Source: Burkholderiaceae bacterium
GTDB taxonomy: Bacteria > Pseudomonadota > Gammaproteobacteria > Burkholderiales > Burkholderiaceae_C
Reading direction: 5' to 3'
DNA: 64,000 nt
Assembly (NCBI GenBank): GCA_016790515.1
Contig: JAEUOY010000053.1
Location: 61,709-125,708 of the forward strand
The translations under genes were made by a program, and so were the position numbers. Within the stretch, counting starts at the first letter, position 1. Each line of letters opens with the position of its first letter. This document shows, in pieces, positions 1 to 8,566 of this stretch. Under the pieces are notes generated by a model. That model saw nothing but the letters and a program-made list of their open reading frames with translations, made no database searches and was not told the DNA's origin.

Positions 1-378
1 GTCCCAGTGCAGCGGGAACGCGGTGGTCAGCCATTCAATTTCTGGAAAAGTGGAGAATATCTCGGCAACGACTGAGAAGGCCCAGGGCGTGTATTTGTCG
101 TCGCTGTTGATCCAGGCCATGATGTCGCCCGAGGTGAACGAAAATCCTTCGGCGATGGCCGCGTAGAGACCGTCGTCCTTCCCGGACCTCCAGTGGGTGA
201 GCCGGTCGGCGTACCTGCCGATGATCTCGACCGAATTGTCGGTGGAGCCGCCGTCCATCACCACGTATTCGAGATCGTCGTAACCCTGTTCCAGGACCGA
301 TCGAATGGTTTCCTCGAGGAACTTGCCTTGGTTGAATGACGGGGTGACGATCGAAATCGTCGGTGGTCTGGATGCCAT
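1..378 (-). CDS. Glycosyltransferase family 2, 3'-truncated by window edge
   Basis: The 126 visible residues are the N-terminal Rossmann-like half of a GT-A fold glycosyltransferase. They show an opening beta strand (ISIVTPSFNQGKFLEETI), the acidic stretch YVVMDGGSTDNS and a later WINSDDKY carrying the metal/nucleotide-binding aspartates. Such enzymes move a sugar from an NDP-sugar to a growing glycan at the cytoplasmic face of the inner membrane. The ATG lies 33 bp downstream of the stop of the preceding minus-strand gene, so it is probably the last visible gene of the pseudaminic-acid operon. The C-terminus lies outside the window; donor and acceptor cannot be predicted. Confidence 0.88.
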   Translation of the reverse strand, partial: MASRPPTISIVTPSFNQGKFLEETIRSVLEQGYDDLEYVVMDGGSTDNSVEIIGRYADRLTHWRSGKDDGLYAAIAEGFSFTSGDIMAWINSDDKYTPWAFSVVAEIFSTFPEIEWLTTAFPLHWD

Positions 379-411
379 TCGAATCGAGACGACAGTTGGC
401 AGCGGGCCGCA

Positions 412-1353
412 CTAGAGCTGCAGGAAGTACTGGGGAAAGAGGCAGCGCAACCAGGCACGCACGCGGGTCTTGAAGTGCACCCACCACAGCGCGCGCCAGG
501 TGCGGTCGACCTGCGGGCGCGGTGAGATGCCGATGGCCTGCAGCCTTGCGCAGGCGGCGCGCAGGTCGTCGCGGTAGGGCAGGTAGAACTGCGCCATGGT
601 GGTCTGCGGAATCCGGTAGTCCAGCGTCGTCATCAACACATGTCCATCGCGCAGCGTGCGCAGGCCATGGAAGTGGTAGGCCACCGCCTCGCCGGGGGCA
701 AACCGGCTCGCGTTCCACGGGCCCTGAAGCAGCGCGCGGTCTTGCAGCACATGGACGTCGTGAGCGAACCGCCTGGGCCAGTCGTCGAGATACTTCTGGT
801 CGCCGAACTTGCCGTCCTCGAATCGGGCGTAGCACCATTCGATGCAGCGCTCGGCCCACCAACTGCGCACCCCTTCACCGCGATCGCGAACGAAGGTCAT
901 GAACTGGACACAGAAGCGTCCCGAGAGTCGTGACTGATCATGCTCGGGGGCGTAGGCGTGCTCGGTGATCTGAACGGCCTTGCCGGAGGCCTCCAATTCG
1001 TCGAACACCGGTTGCGGGCTGCGCGCCAGCCAGACGTCGGCATCGACATAGGTCACCCGTTGCGCGCTCGGGTCGGCGTCGAAGACGAAGCGCGGCGTGA
1101 AGGGCGTCAGTGTCCAGCACCACTCGGCCCGGGACCGAGTCGGCCGCACCCGGCGCAGATCGTCGTTCAACACCTCGTCGACGGCCAGCAGCCGCAGGTT
1201 CGGCAGCGCCAGCTTGCGCAGCGCCTCGAAGGCGTCGTCGTCGATGCACAGCACCCACAGCGTGTACGGCCCCGCATGGCGTTCGAGGGATGCGTGCAGC
1301 GCCAGACCCTGCGGCAGGAACAGGCTGTCGAACAGGGTGACGTAATGCTCCAT
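412..1353 (-). CDS. Nucleotide-diphospho-sugar glycosyltransferase-like protein
   Basis: A 313-residue GT-A-like protein starting MEHYVTLFDSLFLPQG, the typical opening of family 8-like transferases that act on cell-surface glycans. A DxD-type motif lies in VTYVDADVWLARSPQP, followed by an aromatic-rich region with FGDQKYLDDWP that resembles the substrate-binding loop of such enzymes. Its ATG overlaps the TGA of the upstream aminotransferase gene by 4 bp, which fixes the start and implies translational coupling. A much longer open frame runs upstream in the same frame, but it only shadows the aminotransferase gene. Donor sugar unknown. Confidence 0.8.
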   Translation of the reverse strand: MEHYVTLFDSLFLPQGLALHASLERHAGPYTLWVLCIDDDAFEALRKLALPNLRLLAVDEVLNDDLRRVRPTRSRAEWCWTLTPFTPRFVFDADPSAQRVTYVDADVWLARSPQPVFDELEASGKAVQITEHAYAPEHDQSRLSGRFCVQFMTFVRDRGEGVRSWWAERCIEWCYARFEDGKFGDQKYLDDWPRRFAHDVHVLQDRALLQGPWNASRFAPGEAVAYHFHGLRTLRDGHVLMTTLDYRIPQTTMAQFYLPYRDDLRAACARLQAIGISPRPQVDRTWRALWWVHFKTRVRAWLRCLFPQYFLQL

Positions 1354-2459
1354 CAGACGCCGGTTCCGAAAGCGTTGACGGCGTCGACGACGGTCTCGAT
1401 GTCGGCGTCGGTCATCTGCGGGTGGCAGGGCAGGGACAGGCACCCGGCGGCATGGGATTCGGCGGCCGGCAGCCCCAGAGGGTCGCGGGCCAGTCCCGCG
1501 CAGGGCGCCTGCCTGTGCACGGGGACCGGGTAGTGGATCAAGGTCTGCACTCCCTGATCGGCCAGGTGTTGCGCCAGCGCAGCCCGGTCGTCGCAGAGCA
1601 GCACGTACAGATGATGCACATGCGAAAGGGGCTGTCGCGGTGGCGCCAGCAGTCGCACCCGGGGATTGCGGATGCCCTGGTCGTAGCGCCCCGCAATGAC
1701 GCGCCGGCGCGCCGTGAAGCCGTCCAGCCACTTCATCCGCTCGGACAGCAGTGCGGCCTGCAATTCGTCGAGCCGGCTGTTCATGCCGAGTTCGGGGTGC
1801 ACGTAACGCTCGCTCTGCCCGTAGTTGCGCAGCCGGCCCACCCGCTCGGCCAGCGCCTGCGACTGCGTCACCAGCGCGCCGCCGTCGCCGATGGCGCCGA
1901 GGTTCTTGGTCGGGTAGAAGCTGTAGGCGCCGGCGCTGCCGATGCTGCCGGCCACCTGGTCGTCCCAGCGGGCCAGATGGGCCTGAGCGCAGTCCTCGAT
2001 CAGGTCGATGCCGGCCGTGCGGCAGAGGTCGCCCCAGGCTTGCATGTCGCGCATCTGCCCGTACAGGTGAACCAGCACCACCGCGCGGGTGCGCGGCGTC
2101 AGGCAACGGCGCACGCTGGCCGGCGACAACAGGCCGCTGTCGGGTTCGATGTCGGCCAGCACCGGCGTGGCGCCTGCGCGCAGGATCGCCAGCACCGTCG
2201 CGAACGCGGTCATCGGCGTGGTCACGACTTCGGCGCCGGGCCCGATGTCCAGCGCGCGCAGCGCAAGCTCGATCGCGTCCATGCCGTTGCCCACGCCCAG
2301 GCAATGGCGGGTGCCGCAGGCTTGCGCCCAGCGCTGCTCGAAAGCCTTCAGTTCGGTGCCGAGCACGTACCAGCCGGAAGCGAAGACGCGCGCTGCTGCG
2401 GTGGACATCGCCGCGCGCAACTCGGCCGGCTCGGCCTTGAAGTCGTTCATCAGGATCAT
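1353..2459 (-). CDS. DegT/DnrJ/EryC1/StrS family sugar aminotransferase
   Basis: A 368-residue PLP-dependent aminotransferase of fold type I. The Schiff-base lysine is K185 in SFYPTKNLGAIGDGG, and the substrate/PLP loop GVGNGMDAIELALRAL lies near residues 55-70. The family converts keto-sugar nucleotides to amino-sugar nucleotides. The N-terminus (ASGWYVLGTELKAFE) resembles the FdtB/QdtB/VioA branch that aminates dTDP-sugars, but the exact substrate is inference. The start overlaps the upstream epimerase stop by 4 bp; MNDF nine bases downstream is an alternative start. It is the second aminotransferase in the operon besides PseC, so the glycan probably contains another amino sugar. Confidence 0.88.
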   Translation of the reverse strand: MILMNDFKAEPAELRAAMSTAAARVFASGWYVLGTELKAFEQRWAQACGTRHCLGVGNGMDAIELALRALDIGPGAEVVTTPMTAFATVLAILRAGATPVLADIEPDSGLLSPASVRRCLTPRTRAVVLVHLYGQMRDMQAWGDLCRTAGIDLIEDCAQAHLARWDDQVAGSIGSAGAYSFYPTKNLGAIGDGGALVTQSQALAERVGRLRNYGQSERYVHPELGMNSRLDELQAALLSERMKWLDGFTARRRVIAGRYDQGIRNPRVRLLAPPRQPLSHVHHLYVLLCDDRAALAQHLADQGVQTLIHYPVPVHRQAPCAGLARDPLGLPAAESHAAGCLSLPCHPQMTDADIETVVDAVNAFGTGV

Positions 2460-3454
2460 GCGCTGGTGTCCCAGTAGTGGCTGGCGTTGGCCCGGAAGTA
2501 GTCGATGCTGCGCCTCAGCCCGGTGCGCAGGTCGACGCGGGGCGACCAGCCGAGTTCGCGCCGGATCAGCGAGAAGTCGCTGTAGTAGTCGCCGATGTCG
2601 ATCGCCTTGCGCTCGGGCGGGAAGGGCACGATCTCGGCGCGCCCGCCCGGCACCAGGCCAGTCATCAGGGCGGCCAGGTCGCCCAGGGAGACGACCTCGC
2701 TGCTGCCCAGGTTGTAGACCTTGCCGACCGCGGTGTCGTCGGTGGCCGCGCGCAGCAGCGCGTCGACGCAGTCGTCGACAAAGTTGAAGTCGCGCAGCTG
2801 CTTGCCGTCGCCGAAGACCTTGATCGCCTGGCCTTCGAGCAACTGGCGGATCCAGATGCCCAGGAAGGTCTGGCGCGCGTCCTTGACCCGCATGCCTGGG
2901 CCGTAGGTGTTGGTCAGCCGCAGCACGCTGGCGCGGATGCCGTAGACACTGCTGTAGAGCAGGTGGTAGCCCTCGCCGGCGAACTTGTTGATGCCGTTGA
3001 CATCGACCGGGCGGATCGGGTGCTTCTCGTCGACGGGCAGGTAGTCGGGCCGGCCATAGAGCTGGCGCGTGCTGGCGAACACCAGGCGGATGCCGGGGTT
3101 GACGCGGCGGCAGGCCTCCAGGATCGACAGCTGGGCCGCGGCGTTGATGTCGAGGTCGGTCTGCGGGTCGGTCATCGAGTCCAGGTGGCTGGTCTGGCCG
3201 GCCAGGTTGAACAGGTGATCCTGGTCGCGCAGCAGGTACTCGAAGGCGAAGCGGTCGCGCACGTCGCAGACGTTGACGGTGACCCGGTCGCGGATGTCGG
3301 CGATGTTCTGCAGGTTGCCGCCGTACTGCGGGATCAGGCTGTCGGCCAGCGTCACCTGGGCGCCCAATTGCACCAGGGCGCGCGCCAGGTTCGACCCGAT
3401 GAAGCCGATGCCGCCGGTGATCAAGACACGTCGCCCTGCGAATTCATGCGTCAT
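2456..3454 (-). CDS. NAD-dependent epimerase/dehydratase (extended SDR) with altered YxxxK site
   Basis: A 332-residue extended short-chain dehydrogenase. The NAD-binding motif ITGGIGFIGSNLARAL is at the N-terminus, and FASTRQLYG carries the usual catalytic Ser/Thr. The place of the catalytic YxxxK reads NGINK (within VDVNGINKFAGE), so the tyrosine is replaced by asparagine while the lysine is kept. The start chosen is MTHEFAGRRVL, preceded by an AGGGAG ribosome binding site; the frame stays open for about 50 codons upstream over the methyltransferase gene. The ATG overlaps the upstream stop by 4 bp. It likely modifies an NDP-sugar for the glycan; reaction unknown. Confidence 0.85.
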   Translation of the reverse strand: MTHEFAGRRVLITGGIGFIGSNLARALVQLGAQVTLADSLIPQYGGNLQNIADIRDRVTVNVCDVRDRFAFEYLLRDQDHLFNLAGQTSHLDSMTDPQTDLDINAAAQLSILEACRRVNPGIRLVFASTRQLYGRPDYLPVDEKHPIRPVDVNGINKFAGEGYHLLYSSVYGIRASVLRLTNTYGPGMRVKDARQTFLGIWIRQLLEGQAIKVFGDGKQLRDFNFVDDCVDALLRAATDDTAVGKVYNLGSSEVVSLGDLAALMTGLVPGGRAEIVPFPPERKAIDIGDYYSDFSLIRRELGWSPRVDLRTGLRRSIDYFRANASHYWDTSA

Positions 3455-4281
3455 GCAATCTCCCTTTCTGCGATCAGGCCGCGAAACTCGAACTGAAAGC
3501 CCGAGTCCGTCGTGAACGAGCCCTCCGGACATGGAAACTGTCCGACGATCCGGAGTCCCTCCTCCGACAGCACCTGCAACAACCGGCGTCGCGAGAGGAT
3601 CCAGCAAGGGTAGCTTGCGTCATAGATGGCCTTCGGCACGTGCTGCACCGTCAATCGGTGCTCGTCGATCTCCGACAGCGGCGTGCGATCCACGACCACG
3701 GCCGCAGGCTTTAGGCGCAGCAGGTCCCGGAGCATCTGCATCGGATCTTCCAGGTACTGCAGGACACTCGACAGCAGCAGGAGCGGCGGAGCGTCGAAGT
3801 CCGGCAACTCGGCCACCGACGATGCGAAGCTCAACTCGTCGGTCGTGAACTCGCGCCGGCCCGCCGCCACGAAGTGCGCCTGCTCCAGGACTCGCCAGCG
3901 CAGCCTGCGCAGCCCGGTCAACAGGGGCCGACACTGACGATAGGTGCTGCCAAGCGAGCCGCCGCAGTCGATCACGTCGAGGCAACCGTCCTGCAAGCTG
4001 GCCGTGCGCAGCAGTGCGGCAACGACCTCGTATCGGTAGTCGGCTTGATGAAAGAGCACCGAGTCGCGTTCGAACACGGCACGACCCGCCTGCACCTCGC
4101 GAGTCGCCTGGGCCACGCTGTCGACGATGAGGTCTGTCGCATAGCCCTTCGAACGGGCCCGTGCGGCAGCCCAGCCGCCGGGCTCGTCGGAGAAACGAAG
4201 GCCGCGTGCACCGAGCCACCTGCGGCGCGCTTCGAGCACCGCGGGTGGAATCCAGGCCCTGAGCGTCGTGCGCACGCTCAT
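3451..4281 (-). CDS. Putative methyltransferase, LIC12133-type (TIGR04325-like)
   Basis: A 276-residue protein. It carries the signature of a putative methyltransferase family found in surface polysaccharide clusters: VIDCGGSLGSTYRQ (SAM-binding glycine loop), then RWRVLEQAHFVAAGRREF and ELSFASSVAELPD. A long N-terminal stretch (SKGYATDLIVDSVAQAT) precedes the SAM domain, as is usual for the family. The start is MSVRTTLRAWIPP, preceded by AGAGGGG; the frame is open further upstream but overlaps the next gene. About 118 bp separate it from the upstream methyltransferase, one of the few real gaps in the operon. Probably O-methylates the glycan; acceptor unknown. Confidence 0.83.
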   Translation of the reverse strand: MSVRTTLRAWIPPAVLEARRRWLGARGLRFSDEPGGWAAARARSKGYATDLIVDSVAQATREVQAGRAVFERDSVLFHQADYRYEVVAALLRTASLQDGCLDVIDCGGSLGSTYRQCRPLLTGLRRLRWRVLEQAHFVAAGRREFTTDELSFASSVAELPDFDAPPLLLLSSVLQYLEDPMQMLRDLLRLKPAAVVVDRTPLSEIDEHRLTVQHVPKAIYDASYPCWILSRRRLLQVLSEEGLRIVGQFPCPEGSFTTDSGFQFEFRGLIAEREIA

Positions 4282-4399
4282 GCAGCTTGCCCCTCTGGGC
4301 CGGCGCCAGCTTGCATGGTGCCTGAATGCCGACGCCGCTGCCGGTCTGGGCGACGGGCCTGCGACACAGGCGCCGCACGGGAGCTTCGCTCGATGCCGT

Positions 4400-5122
4400 T
4401 CACTTCTCCGCCTCGGCAACGACAAGCTGATCCAGGAAGAGGTCTTCGTTCGTCGGCAGCATCGCCCCTGCCACCAGACCCAGCAGCGACAAGGGGCCGA
4501 ACAGCAGCACGGTGAGCAGCAGGTTCAGGTAGGGCGAGCGCGTCAGCGTGACCTTGTACAGGTAGGCAATGGCCAGCTGGAACAAAAGCGATGAGTCGGC
4601 CATCAGCTTGCGCTGTCGCAGCACGCGAAAGCCATGCTGCTCCAGCAGCGAGCGCAGCCCGAAGCTGGAGTAGCGGGCATAGTCCCAGGGCTGCTCGTGT
4701 TCGTCCCAGACAAAGGGCACGGTCAGCAGCAATCGTGCGCCCGGCGCCATCACGCGGTGGACCTCGGCCAGGAACTCCGACGGGTTGAACACATGCTCGA
4801 GCACCTGGTTGCACAGCACGGCGTCGAAACTGGCGTCGTCGAACGGGAAACGATGGCCGTCGTAGAAGGCGTCGGCCACCGCGAGCGATCGTGTGCGCGG
4901 GCTGTCGATGTCCAGGCCGGTGTAGGCGCAGCCGGCAAACAGCGAACGATAGGGTTGCGAGCCGCAGCCGACATCGAGCAGTCGGCCCGACAACTCGGTG
5001 CTGGCGGCGGCGATCTCGCGCCAGAGCAACCGGCGGGCAAGAAAGAACGGGTTCAAGAACGCGCCCGGCAGTCCGGGGTTGAACTGCTGGCTGGCGATGA
5101 ACCGGACCAAGGCGGCTTTCAT
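4400..5122 (-). CDS. Class I SAM-dependent methyltransferase
   Basis: A 240-residue protein with the Rossmann methyltransferase motifs in order. Motif I is LLDVGCGSQPYRSLF near residue 50, the acidic end of strand 2 is YTGLDIDSPR, and motif IV is FDAVLCNQVLEHVFNPSEFLAEVHRVM, typical of the UbiE/COQ5-like Methyltransf_11 group. The C-terminus carries a hydrophobic segment (LLLTVLLFGPLSLLGLVAGAML) that may associate with the membrane. Its ATG overlaps the stop of the upstream FkbM gene by 4 bp. A role in methylating a lipid-linked glycan precursor is inferred from context. Confidence 0.85.
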   Translation of the reverse strand: MKAALVRFIASQQFNPGLPGAFLNPFFLARRLLWREIAAASTELSGRLLDVGCGSQPYRSLFAGCAYTGLDIDSPRTRSLAVADAFYDGHRFPFDDASFDAVLCNQVLEHVFNPSEFLAEVHRVMAPGARLLLTVPFVWDEHEQPWDYARYSSFGLRSLLEQHGFRVLRQRKLMADSSLLFQLAIAYLYKVTLTRSPYLNLLLTVLLFGPLSLLGLVAGAMLPTNEDLFLDQLVVAEAEK

Positions 5123-5847
5123 GTCGGCGCGGCGGATGGAGCGTTCCTGCGCACGAAGACAGCGCTGTTGACCAGCTTTGCATAGGGCCGGTAGCCGACG
5201 CTGTCCATGAAACGCGCCACGTCAGATTCGAGCATGTCGGTGATGTCGGTGCCCAGCACCTCGGCAACCACGGCCAACGGTCGGTAGCGCGACCATTCGT
5301 TGGAGCGCAGGACTTCGAGGTCCAGTCCCTCGACATCGACGCTCAGGAGATCGATGTCTTGCACGCCCAGCGTGGGCAACTCGCGATCGAGGATCGCGGC
5401 CAGCGGTTGGCACTCCACCCAGCGAGTGCCTTGCATCGGCCAGCCGGCGTCGCGCCTTTGTTGCGCCAATGCCGGATCGAAGGTGTTCAGCGCGGGCTCC
5501 TCGAACACGCTGAACTGCAGTCGACCAGGCTCGGCACTGACGCCGAGTTCCAGGCTGACGTCGCGCGGACGGTGGCGATGGAATGCGGCCATCGCGTCGG
5601 GCCGAGCGTCGATGTTGATGCCGCGCCAGCCGCGCCGGTAGAGCAGGAAGGTGTTGGAGAAGCGGAACGGGTGATGCGCGCCGACGTCGACGAACACCCC
5701 AGCGGGGCTGCTCTCGAACAGCCGCTGCAGTACCAGGTCCTCGCCTTCCTGGGAATAGCTGCGGCCGGCGTAAGTGCGCTCGCCGAAGTGCTCGCGGAGC
5801 GAGTGTTTCCAGGCGGCCGGGATCAAGGACTTCAGCGACTTGAGCAT
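5119..5847 (-). CDS. FkbM family methyltransferase (first copy)
   Basis: A 242-residue FkbM-type SAM methyltransferase. The family opening SQEGEDLVLQRLFES is followed by the SAM loop VFVDVGAHHPFRFSNT and the acidic strand GWRGINIDARPDAM. The second-half signature DIDLLSVDVEGLDLEVLRS is diagnostic of FkbM. The start MLKSLKSLIPAAWK was chosen because the open frame upstream overlaps the next gene; the ATG lies 22 bp from that gene's stop. FkbM enzymes O-methylate sugars in macrolides and surface polysaccharides, and here probably a glycan hydroxyl. A second, divergent FkbM protein lies at 8567-9508. Confidence 0.88.
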   Translation of the reverse strand: MLKSLKSLIPAAWKHSLREHFGERTYAGRSYSQEGEDLVLQRLFESSPAGVFVDVGAHHPFRFSNTFLLYRRGWRGINIDARPDAMAAFHRHRPRDVSLELGVSAEPGRLQFSVFEEPALNTFDPALAQQRRDAGWPMQGTRWVECQPLAAILDRELPTLGVQDIDLLSVDVEGLDLEVLRSNEWSRYRPLAVVAEVLGTDITDMLESDVARFMDSVGYRPYAKLVNSAVFVRRNAPSAAPT

Positions 5848-5869
5848 GGTCGGTGCGCGCGACGGTGGC

Positions 5870-6775
5870 TCAATGACCGAGCGACATTGCGCCTGCGAGC
5901 ACACCTCGCACGCGTTGGCGCAGGCTCTGGTTGCGGCGATGGAAGCGCCTGAAGGCCTCGCGTGCGGCACGCGATTCCTCGACGGGGATAGGCCGCACGG
6001 CGATGGTCTCGCCCGAGGGCGCACCGGTGTAGTTGTCCGTGGTTCTGCAATGGGTGCCGCTGGAGTCGTTGCCGATGTTCTCCACCAGCGTGCGGCCCGG
6101 GTAGAGCGTGAGCAGTTCGTCGAGGAAACAGGCGGCATGCCAGCGGATGGCCCATGAGTCATTGCGGCCGGCGATCTGGTCTTCGAGCATGCGAGTGTTC
6201 GGGCAGCTGCCTTCGAGGTCGAACTGCCGGGTCAGGCGGCGTTGCTGCAGGCGGGCGAGCAGCTTGCCGCCGTCGGGCTCGAAGTGGCGCCAGGCGCGGG
6301 CCCAGGTCGCCCAGCCCCAGCAGTCGGCACCGCGCTGGAAAAAGGTCTCGGGAAGGGCCTCGCCGGTCGGGTAGGTGTAGCCGTGGATCGAGGCGACCCG
6401 CGGCTCGTCGGCATAGAGATCGAGCCCCTGGTTCATGTAGCGCAGGAAGTGCGGCGACACCACCAGGTCGTCCTCGATCACGATGACCCGCTCCGACGCG
6501 GCCAGCTGCGCGCCCACGCCGCGGATGATGGACGCGGCCAGGCCGAGGTTGGCATCGCTGGTCACGACCGCCAGCGATCCGAAGCCCTGGGCGGCCTGCG
6601 CGACGGCGCGCACCGCGGCGACCGCTTCGTTGTCGGCGTCGCGGCGCGGCCCGTCGCAGTAGATCGTCAGCGACGTCAGCCGTGCCTCGGGGCAGTCAGC
6701 CAGCGCTGCCAGCGTGCGCGCCAGGTGCTGCGGCCGGTTGAAGGCGAAGAGGGCGATGGGAGAGGGTGCGGGCAT
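5870..6775 (-). CDS. Glycosyltransferase, GT2/GNT-I-like
   Basis: A 301-residue GT-A transferase starting MPAPSPIALFAFNRPQHL, with the acidic cluster VIVIEDDLVVSPHFLRYMN as the metal-binding motif. The element CWGWATWARAWRHFEPDGG and a C-terminal part with VENIGNDSSGTHC are characteristic of a GT2 subgroup common in EPS and flagellin-glycan clusters. The start is placed at the internal ATG because the open frame upstream runs into the ABC exporter gene; only 7 bp separate it from that gene's stop. Probably transfers one residue of the repeat unit; sugar specificity unknown. Confidence 0.82.
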   Translation of the reverse strand: MPAPSPIALFAFNRPQHLARTLAALADCPEARLTSLTIYCDGPRRDADNEAVAAVRAVAQAAQGFGSLAVVTSDANLGLAASIIRGVGAQLAASERVIVIEDDLVVSPHFLRYMNQGLDLYADEPRVASIHGYTYPTGEALPETFFQRGADCWGWATWARAWRHFEPDGGKLLARLQQRRLTRQFDLEGSCPNTRMLEDQIAGRNDSWAIRWHAACFLDELLTLYPGRTLVENIGNDSSGTHCRTTDNYTGAPSGETIAVRPIPVEESRAAREAFRRFHRRNQSLRQRVRGVLAGAMSLGH

Positions 6776-6782
6776 CGCTGGC

Positions 6783-8549
6783 TCAGGTGGCGAGGTGGGG
6801 TTCTGCCGGCAGGGGCTGCGGCGCAGGCGCATCGCCAGGTTGCGAAGCCAGGCTCAGAACCAGGTCGGCCTCTTCGGCCAGCGTTTCGTCGTGGGTGATG
6901 AAGATCAGGACGCCGCGACGCATGAAGCTCCGCAGGTTCGCGACCACCACATGGCGTGTCTGTGCATCGAGCGCGCTGGTGGCCTCATCGAGGATCAGGA
7001 CCTGCGGATCACGGATCAGGGCCCGGGCGATGCCCAGGCGTTGGCGCTGACCGCCCGAGAGGTTTGCGCCTTGGTAGTCAAAGGGCGCGGCCAGGCCCCC
7101 GGGCAGTGCGAGAACATGGGCCTCCAGGTCGACGAGGCGCAAGGCTTGCCAGAGCACTTCGTCAGGATGGCTTTGACCGAGCAGCAGGTTCTCGCGCACG
7201 CTTGTCGAGAAGATGCGCGCCTGCTGCTCGACCAGGATCACATGCTGCCGCAACGCGGCCAGGCTGCCGTGACCCCCGTTGACCAGCAGCCTGCCACTGT
7301 CGGGGCGAAGCAGGCCAAGCAACATGTCGGCCAGCGTCGACTTGCCGGATCCCGAGGGGCCGACGATCGCGATGGTTTCGCCAGCCCGAAACTTGAAGTC
7401 GAGTCCATCGAGCACCTTGACGCCGCTTCGGTAACCATACCCGACGTCCTTCAACTCGATTTCCCGGAGAGCCTCTGGCGCCGCCGCCGCGTCATGCGGT
7501 TCGGAATGGGCGGGGCTGTTGAGGAGCTCGTCGATGTCGGTGGCAGCACGAAGGTCCATCAACATCGCCGACATCAGCGTCACAGTCGTGCCCAGCGCGG
7601 CAAACAGACGAATCAGCAGCAAGGTGACGGCGAAGAAGTAGCCCGGGGTGATGCTGGCGGCACGATCAGTTCCTGGCCAGAGAATCACGACCCCGACGAG
7701 CAGGGCCACGATGGCTGGCAGCACTCGCGTTCCGCTCTTGATCGCATCGATGGCGAAGAGCATTCGAACATAGCGCCTGATCTGGTCGGCATAGCTCATC
7801 AGGAAGAAGTGCTCCGACCCCATGGATCGGATGGACCGCAGTCCGTTGAGTGCTTCGATATAGGCGGTGCTGAGTTCGCGCGACAGCGCAATCGACGCCG
7901 CGTTGGTGCGCATCAGGGTTCTGAACGCGACCGTCACCATCAAGGCACAAACACTGAGGAATCCCAGGGTGGCCCAGAACACAGTTGCCGAGAACATGTA
8001 CAGCAGGCCGAATCCTGCGATCGCGGACATGATTGCCGCGAGCGCCTGCGAGGCCGTGTTGATGATCGTGCCGGCCCGGAAGGTGTCGTCCCCGGCCAGC
8101 GTGATGTAGTAGCCGATGGATCGCCGGTAGATGTTGATCATCGGCTCGTCGATCAGCACCCGCCGAAAGGTTCGTTCGCTCAGCGAACTGTGGACCTGTT
8201 TGGACAGCCAGTTCGTCAGCAGCATGTGTGAATAGCCCAGCAGCGTGCGCAGGGCCAGCAGCAGCAGGAAGAGCCAAAGCCAGGTTGACGGCGTTGGCGG
8301 CAACTCGAGCAACTGCGCAACCGCACTCCAGAAACGCAGGACAGAGCCACCGGGCTGATCTCCGTCGCCTGTTGACGCGAGCGGCATCATGAGACTGAAG
8401 ACGGCGTACTCGAGCGTCAGCAGCAGCAACGACATCAGCAGCGCCAGCCGCGCCAGCGGAAACTGCCGCATCACATAGGCGAGGAACGTCGGAAGGCGGC
8501 GTGCCGCCGCGAGCAACGTGGGGCGCTTGGCGGGTGAGGAGATGGACAT
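6783..8549 (-). CDS. ABC exporter, MsbA/PglK-like half transporter
   Basis: A 588-residue fused permease-ATPase. About six hydrophobic helices occupy residues 35-330. The nucleotide-binding domain starts near residue 362, with Walker A GPSGSGKST at 397-405, the signature LSGGQRQRLGIARAL, Walker B VLILDEATSALD and a switch histidine in FITHDE. It works as a homodimer in the inner membrane. Among pseudaminic-acid and glycosylation genes it most likely flips a lipid-linked oligosaccharide or exports a glycolipid. Spacing of 17 bp to the upstream FkbM gene indicates co-transcription. The flippase substrate is inference. Confidence 0.88.
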   Translation of the reverse strand: MSISSPAKRPTLLAAARRLPTFLAYVMRQFPLARLALLMSLLLLTLEYAVFSLMMPLASTGDGDQPGGSVLRFWSAVAQLLELPPTPSTWLWLFLLLLALRTLLGYSHMLLTNWLSKQVHSSLSERTFRRVLIDEPMINIYRRSIGYYITLAGDDTFRAGTIINTASQALAAIMSAIAGFGLLYMFSATVFWATLGFLSVCALMVTVAFRTLMRTNAASIALSRELSTAYIEALNGLRSIRSMGSEHFFLMSYADQIRRYVRMLFAIDAIKSGTRVLPAIVALLVGVVILWPGTDRAASITPGYFFAVTLLLIRLFAALGTTVTLMSAMLMDLRAATDIDELLNSPAHSEPHDAAAAPEALREIELKDVGYGYRSGVKVLDGLDFKFRAGETIAIVGPSGSGKSTLADMLLGLLRPDSGRLLVNGGHGSLAALRQHVILVEQQARIFSTSVRENLLLGQSHPDEVLWQALRLVDLEAHVLALPGGLAAPFDYQGANLSGGQRQRLGIARALIRDPQVLILDEATSALDAQTRHVVVANLRSFMRRGVLIFITHDETLAEEADLVLSLASQPGDAPAPQPLPAEPHLAT

Positions 8550-8566
8550 CGAGAGATGCGAAGGTG

